Assembly: GCA_052401645.1 (NCBI GenBank) | Contig: CP198939.1 | Location: 1 to 64,000, forward strand | DNA length: 64,000 nucleotides | DNA from: Arsenophonus sp052401645 | GTDB taxonomy: Bacteria > Pseudomonadota > Gammaproteobacteria > Enterobacterales > Enterobacteriaceae | Direction of reading: 5' to 3' | In this document: positions 10,018 through 19,219 of the stretch, piece after piece | How the letters are laid out: the number at the start of each line of letters is the position of its first letter | How positions within the stretch are numbered: position 1 is the stretch's first letter | Position numbers and translations under genes: made by a program | The notes under the pieces: generated by a model | Seen by the model: the letters and a program-made list of their open reading frames with translations, nothing else | What the model was told of the DNA's origin: nothing | Databases searched by the model: none

Positions 10018-11850
10018 CTATTCAACTGTCACAGATTTAGCTAAATTTCTTGGTTGATCAATATTTGTACCTTTAACTAAAGCAACGTGATAAGATAATA
10101 ATTGTAGAGGGATAATATAAAGAATAGGAGCAATTAATTTTTCAACATGTGGTAATTGAATTATTTTCATATTTTTATTATTAATAAGACCAGCATTTTT
10201 ATCAGCAAATACATAAAGTAATCCTCCTCGAGCACGAATTTCCTCAATATTTGATTTTAATTTTCTTAGTAATTCGTTATTTGGAGCTATAACAATAACT
10301 GGTATATTATGATTAATAAGTGATAACGGACCGTGTTTTAATTCACCAGCTGCATAAGCTTCTGCATGAATATAAGAAATTTCTTTTAACTTTAACGCAC
10401 CTTCAACTGCAATTGGTAATTGATCACCACGACCAATAAAGAATGCATTTTTTTTGTTAAAAAATTTCTTTGCTAAAGATTCAATTATTTTTTTTTGTAA
10501 AAAAAAACTATCAATACGAGCTGGTATAGCATGCAATGATTGAATGATTTCTTGTTCAAGAACAATATTCTTATTTTTTAAGTGAAGGAAATAAGCTACT
10601 AATAACAATAAAATTGTTAATTGTGTAGTAAAAGCTTTTGTTGATGCTACACTAATTTCTATTCCAGCTCTTGTCATTAACGCAAAATCTGATTCACGTA
10701 CTAAAGATGAATTTAAAACGTTACATATCGTTAAAGATGCTAAATAATAAAGTTCTTTTGATAAACGTAATGCAGCTAATGTATCCGCTGTTTCACCAGA
10801 CTGAGAAATTGTTATTAATAAACTATTTTTACGAAGTGCTGATTTTCGATAACGAAATTCAGAAGCGATTTCTGCATCACAAGGTATACCTGCTAAAGAT
10901 TCAAACCAGTAACGAGCAACCATTCCAGCATTATATGAACTACCACAAGCAATAATTTGAATATGTTCAACTTTAGATAATATATTTTGAGCTTTTTTGT
11001 TTAATTCAGTAAAAACAGGATGATTATGTTGATCAAAACGTCCTTCTAGAGAATTTTTTATTGCTAAAGGCTGCTCATAAATTTCCTTCTGCATATAATG
11101 TTGATAAATTCCTTTATCATTAATATTATATTGAAAATTAAATTCTATTTGTTCTCGTTTAACTTTTATACCTTTTTTATTAAAAATATGTACTGTTTTA
11201 TGAGTTATTTCAGCAATATCACCTTCTTCTAAGTAAATAAAGTGATTAGTAATAGGCAAAAGTGCTAATTGATCAGATACTAAAAAATTTTCACCAATAC
11301 CTAAACCGATAATTAAAGGGCTACCTGAGCGAGCTGCCACTAATAATCCAGGAATGCGACTATCTAGAATAACTATACCATATGTTCCACATAATTGCGG
11401 AGTAACACGTTGAATTACTTCAAGCAATGTCCCACCTTTTTGTAATTCAAAATGAGTTAAATGTGCAATAACTTCAGTATCAGTTTCTGAAGTAAAGATA
11501 TAGTCCTGTTTTTTAAGTTTATCGCGTAATTCTTGATAATTTTCAATAATCCCATTATGAACAACTGCAATATATTCAGATATATGTGGATGAGCATTTT
11601 TTTTTGTTGGTTGACCATGAGAAGCCCAACGTGTATGTGCGATGCCTGTACTACCTATCACATTATATTTTTCTATTTCATCAATTAAAATTTGAACTTT
11701 GCCAGTTTTACGTAATCTGAATAAGTTTGCTTTATCATCAACTATAGCTAAACCTGCAGAGTCATAACCTCGATATTCAAGTCGACGAAGTCCTTCAATA
11801 AGGAATTTAGATATGTTACGTTGCGATACTGCACCAATAATTCCACACAT
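10018..11850 (-). CDS. glmS: Glutamine-fructose-6-phosphate aminotransferase
   Basis: GlmS makes glucosamine-6-phosphate from fructose-6-phosphate and glutamine, the first step to UDP-GlcNAc for peptidoglycan and lipopolysaccharide. The protein has 610 residues (E. coli 609). The N-terminal glutaminase begins MCGIIGAVSQR, with Cys2 as the catalytic nucleophile after Met removal, followed by EYRGYDSAGL and HTRWASHG. Two SIS sugar-isomerase domains follow, with ACGSSYNAG and SQSGETADT in the first, and the C-terminus ends DQPRNLAKSVTVE as in E. coli. It lies 117 bases downstream of glmU, the usual glmUS order. A hairpin abuts its Shine-Dalgarno sequence (separate entry), recalling the translational control of glmS by small RNAs in enterobacteria. 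Confidence 0.98.
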   Translation of the reverse strand: MCGIIGAVSQRNISKFLIEGLRRLEYRGYDSAGLAIVDDKANLFRLRKTGKVQILIDEIEKYNVIGSTGIAHTRWASHGQPTKKNAHPHISEYIAVVHNGIIENYQELRDKLKKQDYIFTSETDTEVIAHLTHFELQKGGTLLEVIQRVTPQLCGTYGIVILDSRIPGLLVAARSGSPLIIGLGIGENFLVSDQLALLPITNHFIYLEEGDIAEITHKTVHIFNKKGIKVKREQIEFNFQYNINDKGIYQHYMQKEIYEQPLAIKNSLEGRFDQHNHPVFTELNKKAQNILSKVEHIQIIACGSSYNAGMVARYWFESLAGIPCDAEIASEFRYRKSALRKNSLLITISQSGETADTLAALRLSKELYYLASLTICNVLNSSLVRESDFALMTRAGIEISVASTKAFTTQLTILLLLVAYFLHLKNKNIVLEQEIIQSLHAIPARIDSFFLQKKIIESLAKKFFNKKNAFFIGRGDQLPIAVEGALKLKEISYIHAEAYAAGELKHGPLSLINHNIPVIVIAPNNELLRKLKSNIEEIRARGGLLYVFADKNAGLINNKNMKIIQLPHVEKLIAPILYIIPLQLLSYHVALVKGTNIDQPRNLAKSVTVE

Positions 11851-11858
11851 TAATTTTT

Positions 11859-11890
11859 TCCTATAAATAGAGAGAATAACTCTTATTTAT
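11859..11890 (-). promoter_or_regulatory. Hairpin abutting the glmS ribosome binding site
   Basis: On the glmS mRNA an 11-bp stem with one bulged base (11884-11890/11880-11883 with 11863-11869/11871-11874, loop of 5) ends directly at the Shine-Dalgarno sequence AGGA (11859-11862), which lies 8 bases before the ATG. In E. coli the glmS leader folds into an inhibitory hairpin opened by the small RNA GlmZ. The position is similar; whether GlmZ exists here cannot be told from this window. Confidence 0.4.
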
Positions 11891-11967
11891 AATATCGTAA
11901 TTTAATTAACATATTTAATTTTATTATTAATAGAATATCTTTCTTAAAAATTCTATCTTATTTTTTA

Positions 11968-13329
11968 TTATTCTTTATTTCGTCTTTGCCAATTAGGAAT
12001 ATGTTGTTGTTTTACTCGACTAATAACAAGCTCATTTTCCTTAACATCATCAGTAAGCGTAGTTCCTGCACCAATAATCGCTCCTTTAGCAATTGTAACA
12101 GGTGCAATTAATTGCGTATCTGAACCAATAAAAACATTATCAGAAATAATCGTTTTAAATTTATTAACTCCATCATAATTACAAGTTATTGTTCCTGCAC
12201 CTATATTAACTTCAGAACCAATTTCAGCATCTCCTAAATAACTTAAATGACTAACTTTAGAACTAATTCCTAATGTAGAATTTTTAACTTCAACGAAATT
12301 ACCAACATGTACATTTTTTTCTAATTTAACTCCAGGACGTAAATTAGCAAAAGGACCAATAGTACATTTTTCAGATAATTCGGAGTCCTCTATCACTGAA
12401 TAAGGACTAATAATTGAATTATTATCTATGGTGCAATTTTTTAATACGCATCCTGCATGAATATGAACATTATTACCAATAATAACATTGCCTTCAATAA
12501 TAACATTAATATCGATAGTTATATTACGACCATATTTTAATGTACCACGTAAATCAAAACGATCTGGATCAATGATCATAACACCATTTAATAATAATTT
12601 TTCCGCTTGTTCTCGTTGATAAATACGTTCAAGTATTGAAAGTTCTAAACAATTATTTACACCTCTTATTTCATTTAATTTAATTGGATGAATAGCATTT
12701 ATTTTATGTTTTTTTTGATATACTAATGAAACTATATCAGTAATATAATATTCATTTTGAGCATTGTTATTATTAAGTTTTTTTAACCATTTTTTTAAAT
12801 CACCGCCATTAGCAACTAATATTCCTGTATTAATTTCATTAATCTTATTTTGCTCTTCTGTTAAATCTTTTTGTTCAACAATGGCAATTATTTCATTTTT
12901 TCTACGAATAATACGTCCGTATCCTTTTGGATCATTAACTATTGCTGTTAATAAACCTATTCCTCTATCAGGTTTGGCTTTTATTAATTGTTCAAGTGTT
13001 TCTTTTGTAATCAATGGAGAATCACCATAAAGTATTAATATATCTTCATTATCAGCAAAATAAGGTGCTACTTGCTGCATTGCATGACCAGTGCCTAACT
13101 GTTTTTTTTGTAAAATCCAATTAATAGGTTGATTAGCTAAAGTTATTTTAACTATATCAGCACCATAACCGTAAACTAAATAAATATTAGATGCACCAAG
13201 AGATAATGATGTATCAATAACATGCTGCACCATTGGTTTTCCTGCTAATGGATATAAGACTTTTGGTAAATCCGAATACATGCGAGTACCTTTACCCGCT
13301 GCAAGAATTACAATGCTTTTTGGATTCAT
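11968..13329 (-). CDS. glmU: Bifunctional UDP-GlcNAc pyrophosphorylase / acetyltransferase GlmU
   Basis: GlmU acetylates glucosamine-1-phosphate and then couples it to UTP, giving UDP-GlcNAc. The protein has 453 residues (E. coli 456). The N-terminal uridyltransferase domain shows AAGKGTRMYSDLPKVLYPLAGKPM (split here only by description: the G-x-G-T-R-M core at about 14-18, then LPKVL), YGDSPLI and EINTGI. The C-terminal half is a left-handed beta-helix of hexapeptide repeats (about 250-440) with the acetyltransferase residues in the HLSYLGDAEIG and NIGAGTITCNYDG stretches. It is upstream of glmS in the same orientation and about 165 bases downstream of atpC, as in E. coli. ATG 13329 is the conserved start. 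The middle (about 225-250) contains a degraded-looking but open segment. Confidence 0.97.
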   Translation of the reverse strand: MNPKSIVILAAGKGTRMYSDLPKVLYPLAGKPMVQHVIDTSLSLGASNIYLVYGYGADIVKITLANQPINWILQKKQLGTGHAMQQVAPYFADNEDILILYGDSPLITKETLEQLIKAKPDRGIGLLTAIVNDPKGYGRIIRRKNEIIAIVEQKDLTEEQNKINEINTGILVANGGDLKKWLKKLNNNNAQNEYYITDIVSLVYQKKHKINAIHPIKLNEIRGVNNCLELSILERIYQREQAEKLLLNGVMIIDPDRFDLRGTLKYGRNITIDINVIIEGNVIIGNNVHIHAGCVLKNCTIDNNSIISPYSVIEDSELSEKCTIGPFANLRPGVKLEKNVHVGNFVEVKNSTLGISSKVSHLSYLGDAEIGSEVNIGAGTITCNYDGVNKFKTIISDNVFIGSDTQLIAPVTIAKGAIIGAGTTLTDDVKENELVISRVKQQHIPNWQRRNKE

Positions 13330-13494
13330 AGAGATGAAAACTCAATCAGAATAATTAATAATTCGGTTATTTTTTAAACAAAAGAGTGTATTTTAATTGA
13401 AAATAAGAAAGTCTATTTATGCGTAAAATAAAAATTGGATTAAAAGTAAATAAAATATAAATAAAATTTTTTATTATTTATATTCATTTATTTT

Positions 13495-13923
13495 TTAAAA
13501 CTTTCTTAAAACTATATCATTTTTTATAAGTTCAATAACGCGTAGTTTAGCAATTTCTTTAGATAATTTTGAAGCTGCTTTAGTATAATCAATATTATTA
13601 TCTACTTTACGCATATACTCTTCTGTTTCATATTTAGCTTTTAATGCCTTATCTTCATCTAATTCTTTACCACGAATTGCAGTATCAGCTAGTACAATAA
13701 CAGAGTCTGGTTGGACTTCAAGAATACCTCCAGAAAGATAGATCAATTCCTCTTCATCAGACTCTTTAGTAATACGTATCATTCCAGGTTTAATGGTAGT
13801 CAATAAAGGGGTATGTCGAAAATAAATTCCAAGTTCTCCTTCGCTACCAGTTATTTGAATTTTTTTAATAAAACCAGAAAATATTTGTTTTTCAGCACTT
13901 ACAACAATCAGATAATATGTCAT
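13495..13923 (-). CDS. atpC: ATP synthase F1 epsilon subunit
   Basis: Epsilon is the small rotor-stalk subunit of F1 that couples to the c-ring and can inhibit ATP hydrolysis. The protein has 142 residues (E. coli 139), with the beta-sandwich domain recognisable in VSAEKQIFSGFIKKIQITGSE and SGGILEVQPDSVIVLADTAIRG, and a C-terminal helical hairpin ending LRVIELIKNDIVLRKF. It is the last gene of the atp operon, 30 bases after atpD, and no clear terminator follows. Retention of the full C-terminal helices means the inhibitory mode may still work. Confidence 0.97.
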   Translation of the reverse strand: MTYYLIVVSAEKQIFSGFIKKIQITGSEGELGIYFRHTPLLTTIKPGMIRITKESDEEELIYLSGGILEVQPDSVIVLADTAIRGKELDEDKALKAKYETEEYMRKVDNNIDYTKAASKLSKEIAKLRVIELIKNDIVLRKF

Positions 13924-13953
13924 TATAAATATAATAGTCTCCTATTATTAATG

Positions 13954-15336
13954 TTATATGTTTTTTGATTTTTCTGCTGCTTCTTCAATAGTACCTACCA
14001 TGTAAAATGATTGTTCAGGTAAGTGAGCATAATCATCATTTAATATACTCTTAAAACCACGGATGGTATCTTTTAAAGATACATATTTTCCTGATGAACC
14101 AGTAAAAACTTCAGCCACGAAAAATGGTTGAGATAAAAATCGTTGTATTTTACGAGCACGAGCAACAATTAACTTATCTTCTTGAGATAATTCATCCATC
14201 CCTAAAATAGCGATTATATCCTTTAGTTCTTGATATCGCTGTAATATAGATTGAACACCACGTGCTACATCGTAATGCTCTTGTCCTATAATAAATGGAT
14301 TAAGCTGACGACTAGTAGAATTTAATGGATCAATAGCTGGATAAATACCAAGTGACGCAATTTGACGATTTAGAACAATTGTTGCATCTAAATGAACGAA
14401 AGTCGTTGCTGGTGATGGATCTGTTAAATCATCAGCAGGAACATATACTGCTTGAATTGAAGTTATTGAACCAACTTTAGTTGATGTAATTCGTTCCTGA
14501 AATACACCCATTTCTTCAGCTAAAGTTGGTTGATAACCAACTGCTGATGGCATACGACCTAATAGTGCTGATACTTCTGTTCCAGCTAATGTGTATCGAT
14601 AGATATTATCTATAAATAATAATACGTCTCGCCCTTCGTCCCGAAATTTTTCAGCAATAGTTAATCCAGTTAAAGCTACACGAAGACGATTTCCAGGTGG
14701 TTCATTCATTTGACCATACACTAAAGAAACTTTATTTAAAATATTTGAACCTATCATTTCATGATAGAAATCATTTCCTTCACGAGTCCGTTCACCTACA
14801 CCTGTAAAAACAGAATAGCCAGAATGTTCTGTTGCAATATTACGAATAAGTTCCATTATATTTACTGTTTTACCGACACCAGCACCGCCAAATAGTCCTA
14901 TTTTTCCACCTTTAGCAAAAGGACAAATAAGATCAATAACTTTAATACCAGTTTCAAACAATTCTGTTGAATTTGATACATCCTCATATCTAGGAGCAGG
15001 ACGATGAATTGACCATCGTTCTTTTTCACCTATCTTACCTTTCATATCGATAGGCTCACCTAATACATTTATAATACGTCCTAATGTCGCTTCACCAACT
15101 GGTACTTCAATTGGATGAGTTAAATCAACAACATTTAAACCGCGTTTTAAAGAATTAGATGTTCCCATTGCTATGCAACGAACAACACCACCGCCTAATT
15201 GTTGTTGAACTTCTAAAATTAATTTTTCTTTACCATTTATTACTTCAAGTGCATTATACACTTTTGGTACCGCATTTTGCGGAAATTCGACATCTACTAT
15301 GGCGCCGATTATTTGTATAATCTCTCCATTAGTCAT
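13954..15336 (-). CDS. atpD: ATP synthase F1 beta subunit
   Basis: Beta carries the catalytic nucleotide sites of F1, three per complex. The protein has 460 residues, the E. coli length. Walker A GGAGVGKT is at 150-157, the GERTREGNDFYHEM segment with the catalytic Glu follows, and LLFIDNIYRYTLAGTEVSALLGRMPSAVGYQ-type Walker B/DELSEED regions are intact (DELSQEDK near 380). One visible change is IDNIYRYTLAG where E. coli has IDNIYRYTLAG, i.e. fully conserved. It sits between atpG (38 bases upstream) and atpC (30 bases downstream) in the standard operon order. It is one of the best conserved proteins in the window. Confidence 0.98.
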   Translation of the reverse strand: MTNGEIIQIIGAIVDVEFPQNAVPKVYNALEVINGKEKLILEVQQQLGGGVVRCIAMGTSNSLKRGLNVVDLTHPIEVPVGEATLGRIINVLGEPIDMKGKIGEKERWSIHRPAPRYEDVSNSTELFETGIKVIDLICPFAKGGKIGLFGGAGVGKTVNIMELIRNIATEHSGYSVFTGVGERTREGNDFYHEMIGSNILNKVSLVYGQMNEPPGNRLRVALTGLTIAEKFRDEGRDVLLFIDNIYRYTLAGTEVSALLGRMPSAVGYQPTLAEEMGVFQERITSTKVGSITSIQAVYVPADDLTDPSPATTFVHLDATIVLNRQIASLGIYPAIDPLNSTSRQLNPFIIGQEHYDVARGVQSILQRYQELKDIIAILGMDELSQEDKLIVARARKIQRFLSQPFFVAEVFTGSSGKYVSLKDTIRGFKSILNDDYAHLPEQSFYMVGTIEEAAEKSKNI

Positions 15337-15374
15337 ATTGAATCTTTTCCTTTATATGATTTAAATTATTAGAA

Positions 15375-16238
15375 TTAAATTGGAATAGTTCCAGAAATTA
15401 TTTCAGCAAGCTCTTGAGTAATATTATCTTGACGAGCTTTATTATAAACTAATTTTAATTCCTTGATCAAACAACTACTGTTATCAGTAGCCGTTTTCAT
15501 AGCTATCATTCTAGCAGCCTGTTCACTTGCAAGATTTTCAACCACGCTCTGATAAACTTGTGATTCAATATAGCGATTTAATATTATATCTAATACAATC
15601 TTTGGATCTGGTTCATATAAATAATCCCAAGATTTTTTTCCAAATATTTTTTTATCATCTAAAGATAGAGGTAATAATTGAGTAATTGTTGGAATTTGCA
15701 TCATAGTGTTAATAAATTTATTAGTTACTAGATATAATTTATCTAGACGTCCTTCATCATAAGCTTTTAACATAATTTTTACTGGTCCAATAATATTGGA
15801 TATAGATGGATTATCTCCTATTCCACTTATTTGAGCAATAATATTACCACCAATTGAATTAAAGAACAAAATTGCTTTAGATCCAATTAAAGCTAAATCA
15901 ATTTTAACATTTTTATCTGTCCATATTTTTATTTCTATTAATAATAGTTTAAATAAATTAATATTTAGACTACCACACAAACCGCGGTCTGTCGAAATAA
16001 TTAAATAACCTACACGCTTAGCATCACGTTGTTTAAGATACGAATGCTTATATTCTAGATTACCTGATATTATATGGTTAATTATATTACGTATACTTTT
16101 TATATATGGATGACTAGCTACCATACGTTCTTGTGTTTTACGCATTTTTGATATAGAAACCATTTCCATTGATTTAGTAATTTTTTGTATGTTTTGTAGA
16201 CTATTTATCTTAAGATAAATATCTTTTGAAGCTATCAT
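15375..16238 (-). CDS. atpG: ATP synthase F1 gamma subunit
   Basis: Gamma is the central rotating shaft of F1. The protein has 287 residues, the same as E. coli. The N-terminal coiled-coil helix contains QNIQKITKSMEMVSISKMRK, the Rossmann-like core contains STDRGLCGSLNINLFK, and the C-terminal helix contains VENLASEQAARMIAMKTATDN and ends with LAEIISGTIPI. It follows atpA by 49 bases and precedes atpD by 38 bases. The ATG at 16238 gives the family start; the second and third residues differ from E. coli, which is ordinary for this subunit. Confidence 0.97.
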   Translation of the reverse strand: MIASKDIYLKINSLQNIQKITKSMEMVSISKMRKTQERMVASHPYIKSIRNIINHIISGNLEYKHSYLKQRDAKRVGYLIISTDRGLCGSLNINLFKLLLIEIKIWTDKNVKIDLALIGSKAILFFNSIGGNIIAQISGIGDNPSISNIIGPVKIMLKAYDEGRLDKLYLVTNKFINTMMQIPTITQLLPLSLDDKKIFGKKSWDYLYEPDPKIVLDIILNRYIESQVYQSVVENLASEQAARMIAMKTATDNSSCLIKELKLVYNKARQDNITQELAEIISGTIPI

Positions 16239-16287
16239 TTTAGCTCCTTTTTATTAATGAAGCGATCTTAATAAGAATTTAATAGAA

Positions 16288-17829
16288 TTACCAGCATTGA
16301 GTTTTTTTAAAATCATTAAGTAAAGAATTTAATTTAGTTTCTATTTCATCGTTATATTCACCATTTTGATTAATTTCATTCATCAAAAGAAAATGATTGC
16401 AAGTAGCATAAGTTAATAATGCTGCCTCGAAATTATAAATTTTTTCCAATTTAACATCTTCTAAATAACCATGTTCAGCAGAAAATAAAGATAATGACTG
16501 TTGTGAAATTGACATTGGTTCATGTTGTTTTTGTTTTAATAATTCGGTAACTTTTTCTCCGTGATTAATTTGTTTTCGTGTTGAATGATCTAAATCAGAA
16601 GTAAATTGTGAAAATGCAGCTAATTCACGATACTGTGCTAAAGCAGTGCGAATTCCTTGTGATAATTTTTTGATAATTTTAGTTTGAGCTGCTCCTCCTA
16701 CACGTGATACTGAAATTCCTGGATTAATTGCTGGACGTATACCAGAATTAAATAAATTAGATTCTAAAAAAATTTGACCATCTGTAATTGAAATAACATT
16801 AGTAGGAACAAATGCAGAAACATCACCTGCTTGTGTTTCAATAATTGGTAATGCTGTCAATGAACCTGTTTTTCCTTTAATTTTACCACTTGTAAATTTT
16901 TCAACATATTTATGATTAACACGTGAAGCTCGTTCAAGCAAGCGAGAATGAAGATAAAAAATATCACCAGGATATGCTTCACGCCCAGGAGGGCGACGTA
17001 ATAATAGTGAAATTTGTCTATAAGCTATCGCTTGTTTAGAAAGATCATCATAAATAATTAGTGCATCTTCACCACGGTCCCTAAAGTATTCCCCCATTGT
17101 GCATCCGGCATAAGGTGAAAGATATTGTAATGCTGCGGATTCAGAAGCACTAGCGATTACAACTATTGTATTCTTTAGTGCATCATGTTCTTCTAGTTTT
17201 CGTACCACATTTGAAATAGTTGAAATTTTTTGTCCAATTGCTACATAAATACATTTTATTTCTGAATTACGTTGATTAATAATGGTATCAATAACTAATG
17301 TTGTTTTACCAGTTTGGCGATCTCCAATTATTAATTCACGTTGACCGCGTCCAATAGGAATCATTGCATCAATAGACTTATATCCAGTTTGTATAGGTTG
17401 ATCAACTGATTGACGATCAATAACGCCTGGTGCAATAACTTCAACTGCAGAAAAACCATCATGCTCAATAGTACCCTTACCATCAATAGGTTCACCCATT
17501 GTATTAACAACTCTTCCGAGCAATCCTCTGCCAACTGGTACTTCAAAAATACGGTTTGTACATTTTACTTTCATACCTTCTGTTAAATCAGTATAACAAC
17601 CCATAACTATAGCGCCAACTGAATCACGTTCAAGATTAATTGCAATAGCATAACAGTTATTTGGTAATGAAATCATTTCACCTTGCATAACTTGTGTTAA
17701 ACCGTAAATTCGAATGATTCCGTCATTAATAGAAATAATGATACCTTCATTATGAGATTTGCTTATTACGTTAAATTGTAAAATACGTTCTTTAATTAGT
17801 TCACTAATTTCAGTGGAATTAAGTTGCAT
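16288..17829 (-). CDS. atpA: ATP synthase F1 alpha subunit
   Basis: Alpha forms the alternating hexamer with beta and binds non-catalytic nucleotide. The protein has 513 residues, identical in length to E. coli. Walker A GDRQTGKT lies at 169-176, and the arginine-finger segment GISVSRVGGAAQTKI is present near 370. The N-terminus MQLNSTEISELIKERI includes the delta-binding helix. atpH is 15 bases upstream and atpG 49 bases downstream. No missing catalytic residue was seen. Confidence 0.98.
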   Translation of the reverse strand: MQLNSTEISELIKERILQFNVISKSHNEGIIISINDGIIRIYGLTQVMQGEMISLPNNCYAIAINLERDSVGAIVMGCYTDLTEGMKVKCTNRIFEVPVGRGLLGRVVNTMGEPIDGKGTIEHDGFSAVEVIAPGVIDRQSVDQPIQTGYKSIDAMIPIGRGQRELIIGDRQTGKTTLVIDTIINQRNSEIKCIYVAIGQKISTISNVVRKLEEHDALKNTIVVIASASESAALQYLSPYAGCTMGEYFRDRGEDALIIYDDLSKQAIAYRQISLLLRRPPGREAYPGDIFYLHSRLLERASRVNHKYVEKFTSGKIKGKTGSLTALPIIETQAGDVSAFVPTNVISITDGQIFLESNLFNSGIRPAINPGISVSRVGGAAQTKIIKKLSQGIRTALAQYRELAAFSQFTSDLDHSTRKQINHGEKVTELLKQKQHEPMSISQQSLSLFSAEHGYLEDVKLEKIYNFEAALLTYATCNHFLLMNEINQNGEYNDEIETKLNSLLNDFKKTQCW

Positions 17830-17844
17830 ATACTTTTAATCTCC

Positions 17845-18378
17845 CTAAGACTGCAAGACATCAGTTAAACGTTCAATATAACCACGTATACTACCATCAA
17901 TAACCAAGTCTCCTGTGCGTATAATTACTCCTGCAATAATAAATTTATCAATTTTATAATTTGGATTTACTTTACATAATAATCGTTTTTCCATTGCCAT
18001 AGAAATTTTAAATTTCTGTTTTTCATTTAAATTAGTAGCGGAAATAACATCAATATTAATGTTTTTTTCAAAAATAGCTCGTAATTGTATGAATTGTTTT
18101 AAAAGTTCTGGTAACATATTTAAACGTTTATTTTCAGCCATAATACAAATTAGATTTCTGATGTGCTCATTGATATGATCACTACAAATAGTAGTAAATA
18201 TTTTAGCTAATGTTTTTGGCGCAATTGAACTATAAAATAATTTATTTATTTCTTTATTATCCGTTACTTTAACAACAAAACTAAGCATGTTCTGCCATTT
18301 ATCAATAAATTGGTTTTCTGCAGCAAAATTAAAAGCTGCTTTAGCATAGGGTCGAATAATTGTACTAATTAGAAACAT
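17845..18378 (-). CDS. atpH: ATP synthase F1 delta subunit
   Basis: Delta ties the top of F1 to the b-subunit stator stalk. The protein has 177 residues, the same as E. coli. The N-terminal helical bundle starts with the conserved IIRPYAKAAFNFAAEN, and the C-terminal part ends with the typical GDLVIDGSIRGYIERLTDVLQS. The middle is strongly diverged, which is usual for this subunit in reduced genomes. The start ATG at 18378 is preceded by a purine-rich stretch; the second codon region MFLISTIIRPYAK is slightly longer at the front than E. coli's. It is 17 bases after atpF and 15 before atpA. Confidence 0.96.
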   Translation of the reverse strand: MFLISTIIRPYAKAAFNFAAENQFIDKWQNMLSFVVKVTDNKEINKLFYSSIAPKTLAKIFTTICSDHINEHIRNLICIMAENKRLNMLPELLKQFIQLRAIFEKNINIDVISATNLNEKQKFKISMAMEKRLLCKVNPNYKIDKFIIAGVIIRTGDLVIDGSIRGYIERLTDVLQS

Positions 18379-18395
18379 GCCCTATTTATCTCCCT

Positions 18396-18866
18396 TTATA
18401 ATTCATTTACTAATTTATCAATAATGTCGTTATTAATAGATATATCAATAGAACGTTCAATTATTTTTTCTGCTCCTAAAATTGCCAACATAGCAACTTT
18501 TTTACGTAATTCTTCATGTGCTAGCCTAATATTAGTATCAATTTCAATTTTTGTTTGAGAAATAATCTTATTACGTTCAATTTCAGCTTCTATTTTGGCT
18601 TCTTTAATTATTTGAATTCTTTGTTTATTAGCTTGTTCAATAATAGATTGTGCTTTTAATTTTGTTTTTTCCAATTGCACAATTGTATCAATTTTTGCTA
18701 ATTCTAAGTTTTTTTTAGCTTGTTCTGCATCAGATAAGCTATCAGCAATTTCTTTTTGACGTTTTTCTATGGCAGTTATAATTGGTGGCCATACGTATTT
18801 CATACAAAATAAAACGAAAAAGAAAAATGAAATAGCTTGACCGAGAAATGTTGCATTAAGATTCAT
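18396..18866 (-). CDS. atpF: ATP synthase Fo subunit b
   Basis: Subunit b is the stator stalk, a dimer with one N-terminal membrane helix. The protein has 156 residues, the E. coli length. The N-terminus MNLNATFLGQAISFFFFVLFCMKYVWPPI is the membrane anchor (about residues 5-26, notably Phe-rich), followed by a long charged helix predicted to form the right-handed coiled coil, and a C-terminal delta-binding part ending INNDIIDKLVNEL. It is 58 bases after atpE and 17 before atpH. The long helix is enriched in Lys and Ile, in line with base composition. Confidence 0.96.
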   Translation of the reverse strand: MNLNATFLGQAISFFFFVLFCMKYVWPPIITAIEKRQKEIADSLSDAEQAKKNLELAKIDTIVQLEKTKLKAQSIIEQANKQRIQIIKEAKIEAEIERNKIISQTKIEIDTNIRLAHEELRKKVAMLAILGAEKIIERSIDISINNDIIDKLVNEL

Positions 18867-18924
18867 ACAATAATACTTCTTTAAGAATTAAAATATCAAT
18901 ATTTTAATATTATTATTTAAATTA

Positions 18925-19164
18925 TTAAATAATAATGAACATTATATATAATCCTAAACCAACAGAAATCATTGGAATAGCATCAATTAATCCCATAACA
19001 ATAAAAAATTGTGTACGTAATAAAGGAATTAATTCTGGCTGACGAGCAGCACCCTCTAAAAATTTTCCACCTAATATACCAATACCAATTGCAGCACCAA
19101 TCGCGGCTAATCCCATAATTATAGCGGCGGCTATATATAATACATCTATATTTAAGTTTGCCAT
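18925..19164 (-). CDS. atpE: ATP synthase Fo subunit c (proteolipid)
   Basis: Subunit c forms the proton-carrying ring of Fo. The 79-residue protein equals E. coli subunit c in length. Two membrane helices (about 10-35 and 53-76) are joined by the polar loop ARQPE (40-44), which contacts epsilon and gamma. The essential proton-binding carboxylate Asp61 is present in VMGLIDAIPM, which indicates a proton rather than a sodium enzyme. It lies between atpB (55 bases upstream) and atpF. It is exceptionally well conserved next to its neighbours. Confidence 0.98.
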   Translation of the reverse strand: MANLNIDVLYIAAAIIMGLAAIGAAIGIGILGGKFLEGAARQPELIPLLRTQFFIVMGLIDAIPMISVGLGLYIMFIII

Positions 19165-19219
19165 GACACTCTATTCTCCAGTTTTATTTTAATTTAAATA
19201 AATTTACTAAAAGTTGAAA

